The notes under the pieces were generated by a model. The model was not told where the DNA came from and did not search any database. It worked only from the letters and a program-made list of their open reading frames with translations. From the NCBI RefSeq assembly GCF_013408565.1, contig NZ_JACBZX010000001.1, positions 1,922,001 to 1,986,000 on the forward strand: DNA of 64,000 nt, read 5' to 3'. Of the stretch, positions 30,061-40,422 are shown one piece after another. A program made the position numbers and the translations under genes. Positions within the stretch are counted from its first letter, which is position 1; every line of letters starts with the position of its first letter. Source of the stretch: Janibacter alkaliphilus. GTDB lineage: Bacteria > Actinomycetota > Actinomycetes > Actinomycetales > Dermatophilaceae.

Positions 30061-30477
30061 ATGTCGACACCACCCCGCCGCACCCCGGTCCAGGGCATGC
30101 TGCGCGAACTGGTCGTCGTCGGGAGCGTCGGTCTCGTGGTCTTCACCGCGGCCGGTGCGGCGATAGGCGGCAGCGACGGTGCGCTGAGCGCCCTCGTCGG
30201 CAGCGCGCTGGCCTACGCGGTCCTGCTGATCGGCCTGTTGTCCATCAGCCTCGTCGTGCGGGACGCGCCCACCTCGATGGCTGGCGCCTACCTGGTGTAC
30301 CTCGGGCAGCTCATCGTGCTGACGGCGGCGCTGCTCGCGGTGCGGGACGCCCCGTGGCTGCAGGGCACGGTGGCCTCGGCGACCGCCATCCTGCAGACCC
30401 TGGCGCTGCAGGTGGCCCAGATCCACGGGTACGTCCGTTCGCGGCACGTGCTCTACCCCGAGGGAGGCCGGGCATGA
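30061..30477 (+). CDS. Putative ATP synthase subunit I (AtpI-like) membrane protein
   Basis: 138 aa with four predicted membrane helices (VVVGSVGLVVFTAAGAA; LVGSALAYAVLLIGLL; YLVYLGQLIVLTAALLAV; a C-terminal amphipathic helix) and short loops. Size, topology and position first in the operon fit AtpI, thought to assist Mg2+ supply or c-ring assembly; sequence similarity to E. coli AtpI is not obvious by eye. Start: ATG 30061, with GTG 30052 and ATG 30055 in frame just upstream as alternatives. Its stop overlaps the next gene by 4 bp. Confidence 0.7.
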   Translation: MSTPPRRTPVQGMLRELVVVGSVGLVVFTAAGAAIGGSDGALSALVGSALAYAVLLIGLLSISLVVRDAPTSMAGAYLVYLGQLIVLTAALLAVRDAPWLQGTVASATAILQTLALQVAQIHGYVRSRHVLYPEGGRA

Positions 30478-30845
30478 GCCGGCGTCGGCAGGATGCCGCC
30501 CCCCGGCTGGTGACGAAGGCGCTTCCCGATCCTGACCACCAGCGTGCGGCCGAGGCTCGGTACGCGCGCGACGAGACGGCCCCGCACCCCGCGGCGCAGG
30601 CCGACGCGATGGGCGCGACGGTCCTGGCCTACCTCATCACCGGCCCGCTGCTCTTCGGCGGTCTCGGCTGGCTGGTCGACCAGTGGCTGGGCACGGCCTT
30701 CCTCGTGGCCCTCGGGGCCGTGTGCGGGATGGCCCTGTCGCTCTACACGATCTGGCTCCGGTACGGTACGTCCCAGGCACCCACCCCTGCCCGCGGCGAG
30801 TCTGCGCTGCCCGGTGCCGAGCCACAGAACGAGGAGAATCAGTGA
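30474..30845 (+). CDS. AtpZ/AtpI-family protein
   Basis: 123 aa. A polar N-terminus of ~45 residues, two membrane helices (TVLAYLITGPLLFGGLGWLV and FLVALGAVCGMALSLYTI) with the AtpZ-type connector VDQWLGT, then a Glu/Pro-rich tail. AtpZ/AtpI proteins are accessory factors of F1Fo assembly. It overlaps the upstream gene by 4 bp and atpB by 4 bp (GTGA). Confidence 0.75.
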   Translation: MSRRRQDAAPRLVTKALPDPDHQRAAEARYARDETAPHPAAQADAMGATVLAYLITGPLLFGGLGWLVDQWLGTAFLVALGAVCGMALSLYTIWLRYGTSQAPTPARGESALPGAEPQNEENQ

Positions 30846-31660
30846 CTCTGACTGCGCCCGCGTCCATCAGCACGCTCGCGCCCGCGGCCAGCGGCGGTGA
30901 GGGCTTCGAGGCCCCCACCCCGGCGATCTTCTGGCAGCCGCTCTTCGAGGTCGGCGGCATCACCGTGACCAACCAGATGGCCTGGGCCGGCATCATCACC
31001 GCGGTCCTGTGCGTCGTCATGGTGCGGCTGAGCAAGAACGCCGCGGTCGTCCCGAGCAAGGGCCAGTGGCTCTTCGAGGGCTTCTACAACTTCCCCCGCA
31101 ACACCGTCGCGCGGGACATGATCGGGACCAAGGAGTTCAAGCGGTTCCTGCCGCTCCTGGTGAGCCTCTTCGCCATGGTGCTCTTCTTCAACCTGGCCGG
31201 CTCCTTCTTCCTCACCATGAACCCGGTCACCGGCAAGATCGCCTTCCCGATTGCGATGACCGTCGTCGTCTACGTCGTCTACCACTGGATCGGCTTCCAG
31301 CGGATGGGCTTCGTCGGCTACTTCAAGCACATGGTGCCCCCGGGCCTGCCGGGCTGGATCGCGCCGGTGATCTTCCTGCTGGAGCTGGTGACCTACTTCA
31401 TCACCCGCCCGCTGACGCTCGCCCTGCGACTCTTCGGCAACATGTTCGCCGGCCACATGGTGGTCTACCTCTTCGTCACCGCCGGTGCCTACTTCCTGCT
31501 AGACGCCGACGGCATCCTGCTGCGGCTGATGTCCCTGCCGACCTTCCTCATGGCCGGGGTGATGATCCTCTTCGAGCTCCTGGTGCAGTTCCTCCAGGCG
31601 TTCGTCTTCGTCCTGCTCACCGCCAGCTACATCGCGGGGGCGCTCGCCGACGACCACTGA
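30842..31660 (+). CDS. atpB: ATP synthase Fo subunit a
   Basis: 272-aa membrane subunit forming the proton half-channels. The essential arginine lies in the helix [14 protein letters not shown], which matches the family signature; about six membrane segments. GTG start at 30842 after GAGGAG, overlapping the AtpZ-like stop. The N-terminal ~30 residues are Ala/Pro-rich and precede the conserved part. Confidence 0.96.
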   Translation: MTLTAPASISTLAPAASGGEGFEAPTPAIFWQPLFEVGGITVTNQMAWAGIITAVLCVVMVRLSKNAAVVPSKGQWLFEGFYNFPRNTVARDMIGTKEFKRFLPLLVSLFAMVLFFNLAGSFFLTMNPVTGKIAFPIAMTVVVYVVYHWIGFQRMGFVGYFKHMVPPGLPGWIAPVIFLLELVTYFITRPLTLALRLFGNMFAGHMVVYLFVTAGAYFLLDADGILLRLMSLPTFLMAGVMILFELLVQFLQAFVFVLLTASYIAGALADDH

Positions 31661-31758
31661 GTCGGCGGTCTCGACCGCAGTACCCACAACCGAATAGCCC
31701 ACCTACTTCTTCGCGGGTCCTCCGTGAAGGCATCACAGAAACACGAAAGAGAGCAACC

Positions 31759-31971
31759 GTGGAAATCACCGGCTCCGTCTCCCTCATCGGTTACGGCCTG
31801 GCCGCCATCGGCCCGGCGATCGCCGTCGGTCTGATCTTCGCCGCCTACATCAACGGTGTCGCCCGTCAGCCCGAGGCCCGCAACATCCTCCAGCCGATCG
31901 CCATCCTCGGCTTCGCCCTCGCCGAGGCGCTCGCGATCTTCGGCCTGGTCCTCTTCTTCATCAACAACTGA
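31759..31971 (+). CDS. atpE: ATP synthase Fo subunit c
   Basis: 70 aa, two hydrophobic helices joined by the polar loop ARQPEAR. The proton-carrying carboxylate is Glu56 in [11 protein letters not shown]; no Na+-binding pattern is evident, so it is proton-coupled. GTG start at 31759 after GAAAGAGAG. The 98-bp gap after atpB and the strong ribosome site fit the need for many c copies per complex. Confidence 0.97.
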   Translation: MEITGSVSLIGYGLAAIGPAIAVGLIFAAYINGVARQPEARNILQPIAILGFALAEALAIFGLVLFFINN

Positions 31972-32007
31972 GGCGGCGGGCCGATCCGGCCCGCTCCTCA
32001 CCCGTGA

Positions 32008-32627
<620 letters not shown>

Positions 32628-32628
<1 letters not shown>

Positions 32629-33434
32629 TGCGAGGCGCCTCCCGCTTCGCCGTCGCCGAGTCCCGCCCGGCGCTGGAGCAGGCCCTCGCCGGGCAGGCCC
32701 AGCAGACCGGTGAGGAGCTCTTCGGGGTGACCGCGCTGCTCGACGACAACGCGACCCTGCGTCGCGCCGTCGTCGACCCCTCCCGCGAGGGGAGCGACCG
32801 CTCGGACCTGGTCCGTCGGCTGCTCGGCGGCAAGGTCAGCGAGCCGACCGTCGAGGTCGTCGCCACCCTGGCCGCGCAGCGCTGGTCCCGCGAGCGGGAC
32901 CTGACCGACACCCTGGAGCGCTTCGCCGTCGAGGGCGTCCTCAAGGGCGCCGAGGACGCGCTGCGGATCGACGCCGTCGAGGACGAGCTCTTCCGCTTCG
33001 AGCGGATCGTCGCCGGCACCCCCGAGCTGCGGGACGCGCTGGCCAACCGCCAGGCCGAGGCCGGGCCGAAGGCCGAGCTGGTCTCCCGGCTGCTCGAGGG
33101 CAAGGCGGCGGCCGAGACCGTCCGGCTCGCCCGGCAGGCCGTCCTCGCCCCCCGCGGGCGTCGGATCGACCGCAGCCTGGAGACCTACCTCGCCGTGGCC
33201 GCCGAGCGGCGCGAGCAGGTCACCGCCGAGGTCACCACCGCCGGCGAGCTCAGCGAGGAGCAGCGCACCCGGCTCAGCGCCGCGCTGCAGCGCCTCTACG
33301 GCAAGCCGGTCCTGGTGCAGCAGATCATCGACCCGGACGTCATCGGCGGCATCCGGGTCCAGGTCGGCGACGAGGTCGTCGACGGCACCGTGCTGCGCCG
33401 CCTCGAGCAGGCCAAGCGCCACCTCGCCGGCTGA
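32628..33434 (+). CDS. atpH: ATP synthase F1 subunit delta
   Basis: 268 aa, longer than the 177 aa of E. coli delta and in line with other actinobacterial delta subunits of about 270 aa. The C-terminal part ([25 protein letters not shown]) is the conserved OSCP/delta signature. It links the b stalk to the top of F1. 1-bp overlap with atpF; 77 bp precede atpA. Confidence 0.95.
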
Positions 33435-33511
33435 GACCGGCCACCGCCCACCGACGCCCGACCGACACAGACCTTCCGGCCAGCAGGCCGGCGATTTCAG
33501 GAGAGAGACAC

Positions 33512-35149
33512 ATGACGGAGCTTTCGATCCGTCCGGAGGAGATCCGGGACGCCCTGGACGGCTACGTCCAGTCCTACAACCCGGGCGCCGCCTCCCGCGA
33601 GGAGGTCGGTCGCGTCACCGACACCGGTGACGGCATCGCCCACGTCGAGGGCCTGCCCTCGGCGATGACCAACGAGCTGCTGCAGTTCGAGGACGGCACC
33701 CTCGGTCTCGCGCTGAACCTCGACGTCCACGAGATCGGCGTCGTCATCCTCGGTGACTTCTCCAACATCGAGGAGGGCCAGGAGGTCAAGCGCACCGGCG
33801 AGGTCCTCTCCGTCCCGGTCGGCGACGGCTTCCTCGGCCGGGTCGTCGACCCGCTCGGCCAGCCGATCGACGGGCTCGGCGAGATCGCCGCGGAGACCCG
33901 CCGCGCGCTCGAGCTGCAGGCCCCCACCGTCGTGCAGCGCAAGTCGGTGCACGAGCCGCTGCAGACCGGCCTCAAGGCCGTCGACGCGATGACCCCGGTC
34001 GGCCGGGGGCAGCGGCAGCTGATCATCGGCGACCGCCAGACCGGCAAGACCACGGTCGCGGTGGACACGATCATCAACCAGAAGGAGTACTGGGAGACCG
34101 GCGACCCGGAGAAGCAGGTCCGCTGCATCTACGTCGCCATCGGCCAGAAGGGCTCCACGATCGCCTCGGTCAAGGGCACCCTCGAGGAGGCGGGCGCGAT
34201 GGAGTACACCACCATCGTCGCGGCCCCGGCCTCGGACGCGGCCGGCTTCAAGTACCTCGCCCCCTTCACCGGCTCGGCCATCGGCCAGCACTGGATGTAC
34301 CAGGGCAAGCACGTGCTCATCGTCTTCGACGACCTGAGCAAGCAGGCCGAGGCCTACCGCGCGATGTCGCTGCTGCTGCGCCGCCCGCCGGGCCGCGAGG
34401 CCTACCCGGGCGACGTCTTCTACCTGCACTCGCGGCTGCTGGAGCGCTGCGCCAAGCTCTCCGACGACCTCGGTGCCGGCTCGATGACCGGTCTGCCGAT
34501 CATCGAGACGAAGGCGGGCGACGTCTCGGCGTACATCCCGACCAACGTCATCTCCATCACCGACGGCCAGATCTACCTGCAGGCCGACCTCTTCAACTCC
34601 GACGTCCGGCCGGCCATCGACGTGGGTATCTCGGTCTCCCGCGTCGGCGGTGACGCCCAGATCAAGGCGATGAAGAAGGTCTCCGGCCGGCTCAAGCTCG
34701 ACCTGGCGCAGTACCGCCAGCTCGAGGCCTTCGCGATGTTCGCCTCCGACCTGGACCCGGCCTCCAAGCAGCAGCTGGCCCGCGGTGCCCGCCTGGTCGA
34801 GCTGCTCAAGCAGCGCCAGTCGGACCCGATGCCGGTCGAGGAGCAGGTCGTGGCCATCTGGGCCGGGACCACCGGCCAGCTGGACTCGATCCCGACCGGT
34901 GACGTGCAGCGCTTCGAGGCCGAGTTCATCGACCACCTGCGCCGCACCAAGCAGGACCTGCTCGACGGGATCCGGGAGAGCGGCAAGTTCGAGGACTCCA
35001 CCTCGGAGGCGCTGGAGAGCGAGATCGCCAGCTTCAAGCAGGGCTTCCAGCCCTCCGGCGACGACGAGCTCGTCGCCACCGACGAGTCCGACGACGACGA
35101 GGACGGGCAGGACCCGACCCAGGAGCAGATCGTCACGCAGAAGCGCTGA
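33512..35149 (+). CDS. atpA: ATP synthase F1 subunit alpha
   Basis: 545 aa. P-loop [11 protein letters not shown] near residue 172 binds regulatory nucleotide; the beta-barrel, nucleotide-binding and C-terminal helical domains are complete. A ~25-residue Asp/Glu-rich C-terminal extension ([11 protein letters not shown]) is present, as in other actinobacterial alpha subunits, where such extensions limit ATP hydrolysis. AGGAGAG precedes the ATG. A stem-loop follows before atpG. Confidence 0.97.
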   Translation: MTELSIRPEEIRDALDGYVQSYNPGAASREEVGRVTDTGDGIAHVEGLPSAMTNELLQFEDGTLGLALNLDVHEIGVVILGDFSNIEEGQEVKRTGEVLSVPVGDGFLGRVVDPLGQPIDGLGEIAAETRRALELQAPTVVQRKSVHEPLQTGLKAVDAMTPVGRGQRQLIIGDRQTGKTTVAVDTIINQKEYWETGDPEKQVRCIYVAIGQKGSTIASVKGTLEEAGAMEYTTIVAAPASDAAGFKYLAPFTGSAIGQHWMYQGKHVLIVFDDLSKQAEAYRAMSLLLRRPPGREAYPGDVFYLHSRLLERCAKLSDDLGAGSMTGLPIIETKAGDVSAYIPTNVISITDGQIYLQADLFNSDVRPAIDVGISVSRVGGDAQIKAMKKVSGRLKLDLAQYRQLEAFAMFASDLDPASKQQLARGARLVELLKQRQSDPMPVEEQVVAIWAGTTGQLDSIPTGDVQRFEAEFIDHLRRTKQDLLDGIRESGKFEDSTSEALESEIASFKQGFQPSGDDELVATDESDDDEDGQDPTQEQIVTQKR

Positions 35150-35157
35150 GCCATCAG

Positions 35158-35183
35158 CCCGGGTGCCCTGACCGGCACCCGGG
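35158..35183 (+). other. Stem-loop between atpA and atpG
   Basis: 10-bp perfect stem CCCGGGTGCC / GGCACCCGGG around CTGACC, 9 nt after the atpA stop. It has no U tract and lies inside the operon, so it may act as a processing or 3'-stabilising element or a partial terminator. Confidence 0.6.
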
Positions 35184-35264
35184 CCGGCCCGGCCCGCAGC
35201 AGCAGCCGCGACCCGCTCCGCACCAGCGGCGGTCGCACCCACCAGAGGAGAGAGGCGGACAGAT

Positions 35265-36167
35265 ATGGGAGCGCAGATCCGGGAGTACCGGCAGCGCATC
35301 CGCTCCGTCAGCGCGACGAAGAAGATCACCCGGGCCATGGAGCTCATGGCCGCCTCGCGGGTGGTCCGGGCGCAGCAGGCGGTCCGGGCGGCGACGCCCT
35401 ACGCCCAGGCCCTGACCAAGGCCGCGTCGGCGGTGGCCACCTTCTCCGACGAGGACCACCCGCTGACCAGCGAGAAGCCCGACGTCAAGCGCGCCGCGGT
35501 GCTCGTCATCGCCGCGGACCGCGGCCTGGCCGGCGGCTACAACGCCAACGTGCTCAAGGAGGGGGAGCGGCTGACCACCCGCCTGCGCGAGGAGGGCAAG
35601 GAGGTCGTGCCCTACCTCGTCGGCCGGCGCGCGGTGAGCTACTACAGCTTCCGCAAGCGCGAGTACGCCGCCGAGTGGACCGGCTTCACCGAGAAGCCGA
35701 CCTTCGAGGACGCCCGCGAGATCGGGGAGCGGCTGGTCGCCGACTTCCTCAAGGACACCGACACCGAGGCCGGGGTCGACGAGGTGCACGTCGTCTTCAC
35801 CCGCTTCGTCAGCATGGTCACGCAGGAGCCGACCGTGGTCCGGCTGCTCCCGCTGGAGGTCGTCGAGTCCGAGGAGGACACCTCCGACGAGGAGCTGTAC
35901 CCGCTCTACGAGTTCGAGCCGAACGCCGAGGAGCTGCTCGACACGCTGCTGCCGCGGTACGTCAGCTCGCGGATCTTCGCCTGCCTGCTCAGCGCCTCCG
36001 CCTCCGAGCTCGCCGCCCGCCAGCGGGCGATGAAGTCGGCGACCGACAACGCCGAAGAGCTCATCAAGAAGTACACGCGGCTGGCCAACCAGGCCCGCCA
36101 GGCCGAGATCACCCAAGAGATTTCCGAGATCGTCGGTGGGGCCACCGCCCTCGCCGACTCGAAGTGA
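35265..36167 (+). CDS. atpG: ATP synthase F1 subunit gamma
   Basis: 300-aa rotor shaft. Conserved N-terminal helix ([19 protein letters not shown] pattern) and C-terminal helix ([16 protein letters not shown]) are intact. AGAGGAGAGAGG precedes the ATG. The 115-bp gap after atpA with a stem-loop is unusual inside this operon; atpD follows after 15 bp. Confidence 0.96.
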   Translation: MGAQIREYRQRIRSVSATKKITRAMELMAASRVVRAQQAVRAATPYAQALTKAASAVATFSDEDHPLTSEKPDVKRAAVLVIAADRGLAGGYNANVLKEGERLTTRLREEGKEVVPYLVGRRAVSYYSFRKREYAAEWTGFTEKPTFEDAREIGERLVADFLKDTDTEAGVDEVHVVFTRFVSMVTQEPTVVRLLPLEVVESEEDTSDEELYPLYEFEPNAEELLDTLLPRYVSSRIFACLLSASASELAARQRAMKSATDNAEELIKKYTRLANQARQAEITQEISEIVGGATALADSK

Positions 36168-37643
<1,476 letters not shown>

Positions 37644-37656
37644 GCCCACCCGCTCC

Positions 37657-37701
37657 CGACGGCCGCCCCCTTCCCACGGTGGAAGGGGGCGGGCGCCGTC
37701 G
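37657..37701 (+). terminator. Hairpin after atpD
   Basis: 12-bp perfect stem (37663-37674 with 37681-37692) around CACGGT, extended by CGACGG/CCGTCG at the base with a 3-nt bulge. It separates atpD from the DUF2752 gene and atpC. Confidence 0.75.
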
Positions 37702-37714
37702 TTGCCGGGGCCTG

Positions 37715-37720
37715 TACACT
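37715..37720 (+). promoter_or_regulatory. -10 box TACACT for leaderless DUF2752 gene
   Basis: TACACT ends 7 nt before the ATG at 37728. Together with the hairpin just upstream it suggests a new transcript begins here, inside the ATP synthase locus. Confidence 0.5.
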
Positions 37721-37727
37721 GGCCGCC

Positions 37728-38228
37728 ATGAGCAACCCGGTCCCGCAGCAGGGCTACCTCGCCCAGGCGCCGGTGCCCCCGCCGGCCGACCAGGGGCGGG
37801 CGTACTCCCTGCCCTCCCGGATCGTCACCCTCGCGCTGGCCGCGGTGGGCTCGATCGGGCTGGTGATCGCCGCCCTGTGGCCGGTGAGCAGCGTCGACAA
37901 CGGCCAGAGCACCTGCCTGCTGCAGATGACCACCGGGCTGCCCTGCCCCGGCTGCGGGATGACCCGCTCGTGGGTGCACCTCGCCCACGGAGACATCTCC
38001 GGGGCCTTCGCGTACAACGCCTTCGGACCGCTGGTCATGGCCGCCACGGTCGCGGTCGTCGGGTACACCGCCTGGGCGCTGCTGCGACGCCGCCCGCCCG
38101 AGCGCTTCTTCGACCTCATCCGGCCCCGGCCGGTGCTCGTCCTCGTCGGGGCCTGGCTGGCCTACTCGACCTGGCGGATCGTCAGCCTCTCCCTCGGGTA
38201 CGACACCTTCGCGCTGGTCGTCTCCTGA
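37728..38228 (+). CDS. DUF2752 membrane protein inserted between atpD and atpC
   Basis: 166 aa. The DUF2752 core is clear: CLLQMTTGLPCPGCGMTRSW with its two-Cys PCPGCG motif, then HGDISGAFAYN. About three membrane helices; the N-terminal 25 residues are polar, Pro/Gln-rich. The function of the family is unknown; the CPGCG motif could bind metal or thiols at the membrane. The position between atpD and atpC is odd, since these genes are normally adjacent. It has its own -10 (TACACT) and is preceded by a hairpin. Confidence 0.88.
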   Translation: MSNPVPQQGYLAQAPVPPPADQGRAYSLPSRIVTLALAAVGSIGLVIAALWPVSSVDNGQSTCLLQMTTGLPCPGCGMTRSWVHLAHGDISGAFAYNAFGPLVMAATVAVVGYTAWALLRRRPPERFFDLIRPRPVLVLVGAWLAYSTWRIVSLSLGYDTFALVVS

Positions 38229-38266
38229 CGCCCGCCCCCGTGGTCGGGGGGTCGCCACGGCGCCGC

Positions 38267-38272
38267 TACCAT
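38267..38272 (+). promoter_or_regulatory. Possible -10 of atpC (TACCAT)
   Basis: TACCAT lies 40 bp before the GTG of atpC, so a transcript would start near 38279 with a ~34-nt leader carrying GAAGGA. It would give atpC an independent supply. No clear -35. Confidence 0.3.
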
Positions 38273-38312
38273 GGGAGCAGCCCCTGCCGCCGGAGACGAA
38301 GGACTCCCACCC

Positions 38313-38579
38313 GTGAGCTCGCTGAACGTCGAACTCGTCGCGGCCGACCGCAAGGTCTGGTCCGGCGAGGCCTCCATGGTCCGTGCCCGTACCGCCGAGG
38401 GTGAGATCGGCATCATGCCCGGCCACACCCCGCTGCTCGGGGTGCTCATCGAGGGCGACGTGATCATCCACGCCACCGAGGGCGGCGACCAGACCGCCCG
38501 GATCGACGGCGGCTTCCTCTCCGTCGACCACGACTCCGTGACGATCGTCGCCGAGACGGTGACCGACGCCGACGCCTGA
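38313..38579 (+). CDS. atpC: ATP synthase F1 subunit epsilon, short form
   Basis: 88 aa, only the N-terminal beta-sandwich (VELVAADRKVWSGEA; GEIGIMPGHTPLLGVL). The protein ends at the end of that domain (VTIVAETVTDADA), so the C-terminal helical hairpin that inhibits ATP hydrolysis in E. coli epsilon (139 aa) is missing. GTG 38313 follows GAAGGA; an upstream in-frame ATG at 38271 would add 14 non-conserved residues. Separated from atpD by 669 bp and a DUF2752 gene. Confidence 0.93.
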   Translation: MSSLNVELVAADRKVWSGEASMVRARTAEGEIGIMPGHTPLLGVLIEGDVIIHATEGGDQTARIDGGFLSVDHDSVTIVAETVTDADA

Positions 38580-38586
38580 CCCGGTC

Positions 38587-39018
38587 ATGTCCACCCTGCA
38601 GCTGACGGAGATCCTCCTCGCTGCGGGGTGCCTGCTGGTGCTGGCCTGGCTGGCGCTGATCCTGGTCCGCCGCCGTCGGATCGGGGCGCTCGGGCCGATC
38701 GCGCTGTGCGCGGTGCGTCTGCCCGGGCGGCCGCGCTGGCGGCTGGGTCTGCTGCGGCTGGGGCCCGAGGGGCTCGGCTGGTTCAGCGTCACCGGGGTGA
38801 CCACGCGGCCTCGGCTGCTGTGGCCGCGCGACGACCTCGAGATCAGCACCCCGCAGGACGAGCAGGTCAGCGTGCCCGGCCTGGAGCGGCCGGTGGCGAT
38901 CAGCCTGCACGGTCCCGCCGGGCACCTGGCCGACCTGGCCGTCGAGCGACAGGTCTACTTCACGGTGCGCTCCTGGCTGGAGTCCGCGCCGCCCGGGCAC
39001 GGCGTCAACGTCGCCTGA
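38587..39018 (+). CDS. DUF2550 family membrane protein
   Basis: 143 aa. One N-terminal membrane helix (ILLAAGCLLVLAWLALILV) followed by RRRR and a cytoplasmic beta-rich domain (GWFSVTGVTTRPRLLWPRDDLEIS). This is the DUF2550 pattern, a family that regularly follows atpC in actinobacteria. It starts 8 bp after the atpC stop, so it is cotranscribed. Function unknown. Confidence 0.85.
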   Translation: MSTLQLTEILLAAGCLLVLAWLALILVRRRRIGALGPIALCAVRLPGRPRWRLGLLRLGPEGLGWFSVTGVTTRPRLLWPRDDLEISTPQDEQVSVPGLERPVAISLHGPAGHLADLAVERQVYFTVRSWLESAPPGHGVNVA

Positions 39019-39080
39019 GCCGAGACGCCCGGTCCGTCGCCGGGTCGACGCCGGGTCGACGCCGGAGGGCGGGGCGCGGC

Positions 39081-39710
39081 TCAGCCGCGGCGGCGCTCCG
39101 GCCGCTCCTCGCGCCCACCGCCGGGCTGCCACAGCACGTCGCCGCCGACCGCCAGGTTGGCGACCCGGGCCAGCACGAAGAGCAGGTCCGAGAGCCGGTT
39201 GAGATAGGTCGTCGTCAGCGGGTTGACCCCGCCGGTGCCCCGGTCGTCGGCCTCGTCCGTGCCGTAGGCCTCACGGGCCGCCCACGCCGACCGCTCGGCC
39301 CGTCGGACCACGGTCGTCGCCACGTGCAGCTGCGCCGCGGCCGGGGTGCCGCCGGGGAGGATGAAGGAGCGCAGCGGCTCGAGGCGCTCGAGGTAGCGGT
39401 CGCAGTCGGCCTCGAGCTCGTCGATCCACTGCTGGCGCACCCGCAGCGGCGGGTGCGGCGGGTCCTGGCGCAGCGGGGTGGACAGGTCGGCGCCGAGGTC
39501 GAAGAGGTCGTTCTGCACCCGGGTGAGGGTGGCGACGACGTCCTCGTCCAGGCCGCCGCCGGCCACGGCCACCCCGATCGCCGCGTTCGCCTCGTTGGCG
39601 TCGGCGTAGGCCGCCAGCCGCGGGTCGGTCTTGGCGGTGCGGGAGAAGTCGCCGAGCGCGGTGGTCCCCTCGTCACCGGTCCGGGTGTAGATCTTCGTGA
39701 GGTTGACCAT
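39081..39710 (-). CDS. Cob(I)alamin adenosyltransferase (PduO type)
   Basis: 209 aa. The N-terminal ATP-binding KIYTRTGDEGTTALGDFSR and the C-terminal RLSDLLFVLAR are the PduO/MMAB signatures. It makes adenosylcobalamin, the cofactor of the ethylmalonyl-CoA mutase encoded 700 bp away and of methylmalonyl-CoA mutase. I chose ATG 39710 because homologs begin MVNLTKIYT and a GACGAT hexamer lies 6 nt upstream on the minus strand. The C-terminal ~15 residues are Gly/Arg-rich. Upstream DNA (39744-39800) carries imperfect repeats of GGCAGGCAGCGGCA. Confidence 0.93.
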   Translation of the reverse strand: MVNLTKIYTRTGDEGTTALGDFSRTAKTDPRLAAYADANEANAAIGVAVAGGGLDEDVVATLTRVQNDLFDLGADLSTPLRQDPPHPPLRVRQQWIDELEADCDRYLERLEPLRSFILPGGTPAAAQLHVATTVVRRAERSAWAAREAYGTDEADDRGTGGVNPLTTTYLNRLSDLLFVLARVANLAVGGDVLWQPGGGREERPERRRG

Positions 39711-39895
39711 GGGCCCATCGTCGCAGAGCGAGGGTGAGGCTCTGGCAGGCAGCGGCAGGGGGTCCGGCAGGTAGCGGGCGGCCCCGGCAGGCAGCGGCAT
39801 CGTGATCCACTCGTGACGGGTTGGTGCTGCGTGGCCGATGTCACATCAGGCACAGTTGTCCCGACGGCAGACGCAGGGGACAAGGGGAACCCGTC

Positions 39896-40201
39896 ATGAG
39901 TGCAGCAGCCATCCTCCTCGAGGAGGAGGCCACCACCACGGTGAGCATCACCGTGCCCTTCGACGTGCACCACGCGCCGGATCTGAGGCACCAGCTCATC
40001 GCGGCGATCCGCCAGGGGAGCGGGCCGCTGGTGATCGACCTGAGCGGGACGACGGTGCGCGACTCCACCGGCTTCGCCACCTTGCTCTCCTCGCACGTGC
40101 GGGCCTCGCACGCCGGGCGCGCGCTGCGCTTCTCCGGGGCCGACGCCCGCACCCGCCGGCTGCTGTGGCGCTCCCGCATGGGCCGCCTCCTCGTCGACTG
40201 A
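39896..40201 (+). CDS. STAS-domain protein (anti-sigma factor antagonist-like)
   Basis: 101 aa, a complete STAS fold. The segment LVIDLSGTTVRDSTGFATLLSS contains the conserved Asp-Ser pair where anti-sigma antagonists (SpoIIAA/RsbV) are phosphorylated. No kinase or sigma factor gene is adjacent, so the partner is unknown. ATG at 39896 after CAAGGGGA. A copy of the 71-bp palindromic element starts 13 bp after the stop. Confidence 0.82.
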   Translation: MSAAAILLEEEATTTVSITVPFDVHHAPDLRHQLIAAIRQGSGPLVIDLSGTTVRDSTGFATLLSSHVRASHAGRALRFSGADARTRRLLWRSRMGRLLVD

Positions 40202-40213
40202 CCGCGCCCCGAG

Positions 40214-40284
40214 CCTTTATCGGGTAACCCGATAAAGGCTCGTTCGCCGGGGAAGGCTTCTCCGGCATCCGAGCGGTTCTCCCA
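40214..40284 (+). repeat. 71-bp palindrome/hairpin element, copy R1
   Basis: The first hairpin here has 15-bp arms (40211-40225 and 40227-40241; core TTTATCGGG..CCCGATAAA) around one central base. The second hairpin is GCTCG (40238-40242)/CGAGC (40270-40274) with inner GCCGG (40246-40250)/CCGGC (40262-40266) and apical GGAAGGCTTCT. Lies between the STAS gene and ecm, on the + strand. Confidence 0.9.
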
Positions 40285-40361
40285 CCCGCCGCCCGCGGGC
40301 CTGGCCGCCGCGCCCGTCCGCGCGTCCTGCGGGCCGACGTCCGCCCGCCTGTGGCCACTTT

Positions 40362-40382
40362 CACCCCCGGGCGAAGGGGGTG
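40362..40382 (+). terminator. Hairpin before ecm promoter
   Basis: CACCCCC (40362-40368) pairs with GGGGGTG (40376-40382) around GGGCGAA, 29 bp ahead of the TACCTT box of ecm. Probably ends upstream transcription. Confidence 0.45.
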
Positions 40383-40410
40383 GGCCCTGCCGCTGGCGAC
40401 CCGGCGCAGG

Positions 40411-40416
40411 TACCTT
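40411..40416 (+). promoter_or_regulatory. -10 box TACCTT for leaderless ecm
   Basis: TACCTT ends 6 nt before the ATG at 40423 with no Shine-Dalgarno site, so the transcript likely starts at the start codon. There is no room for a cobalamin riboswitch in such a leader. Confidence 0.5.
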
Positions 40417-40422
40417 GCCCCT

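Noticed and set aside
40275..40422. Cobalamin riboswitch before ecm
   Set aside because: No B12-box-like conserved core is seen, and the -10 lies 6 nt before the start codon, leaving no leader.
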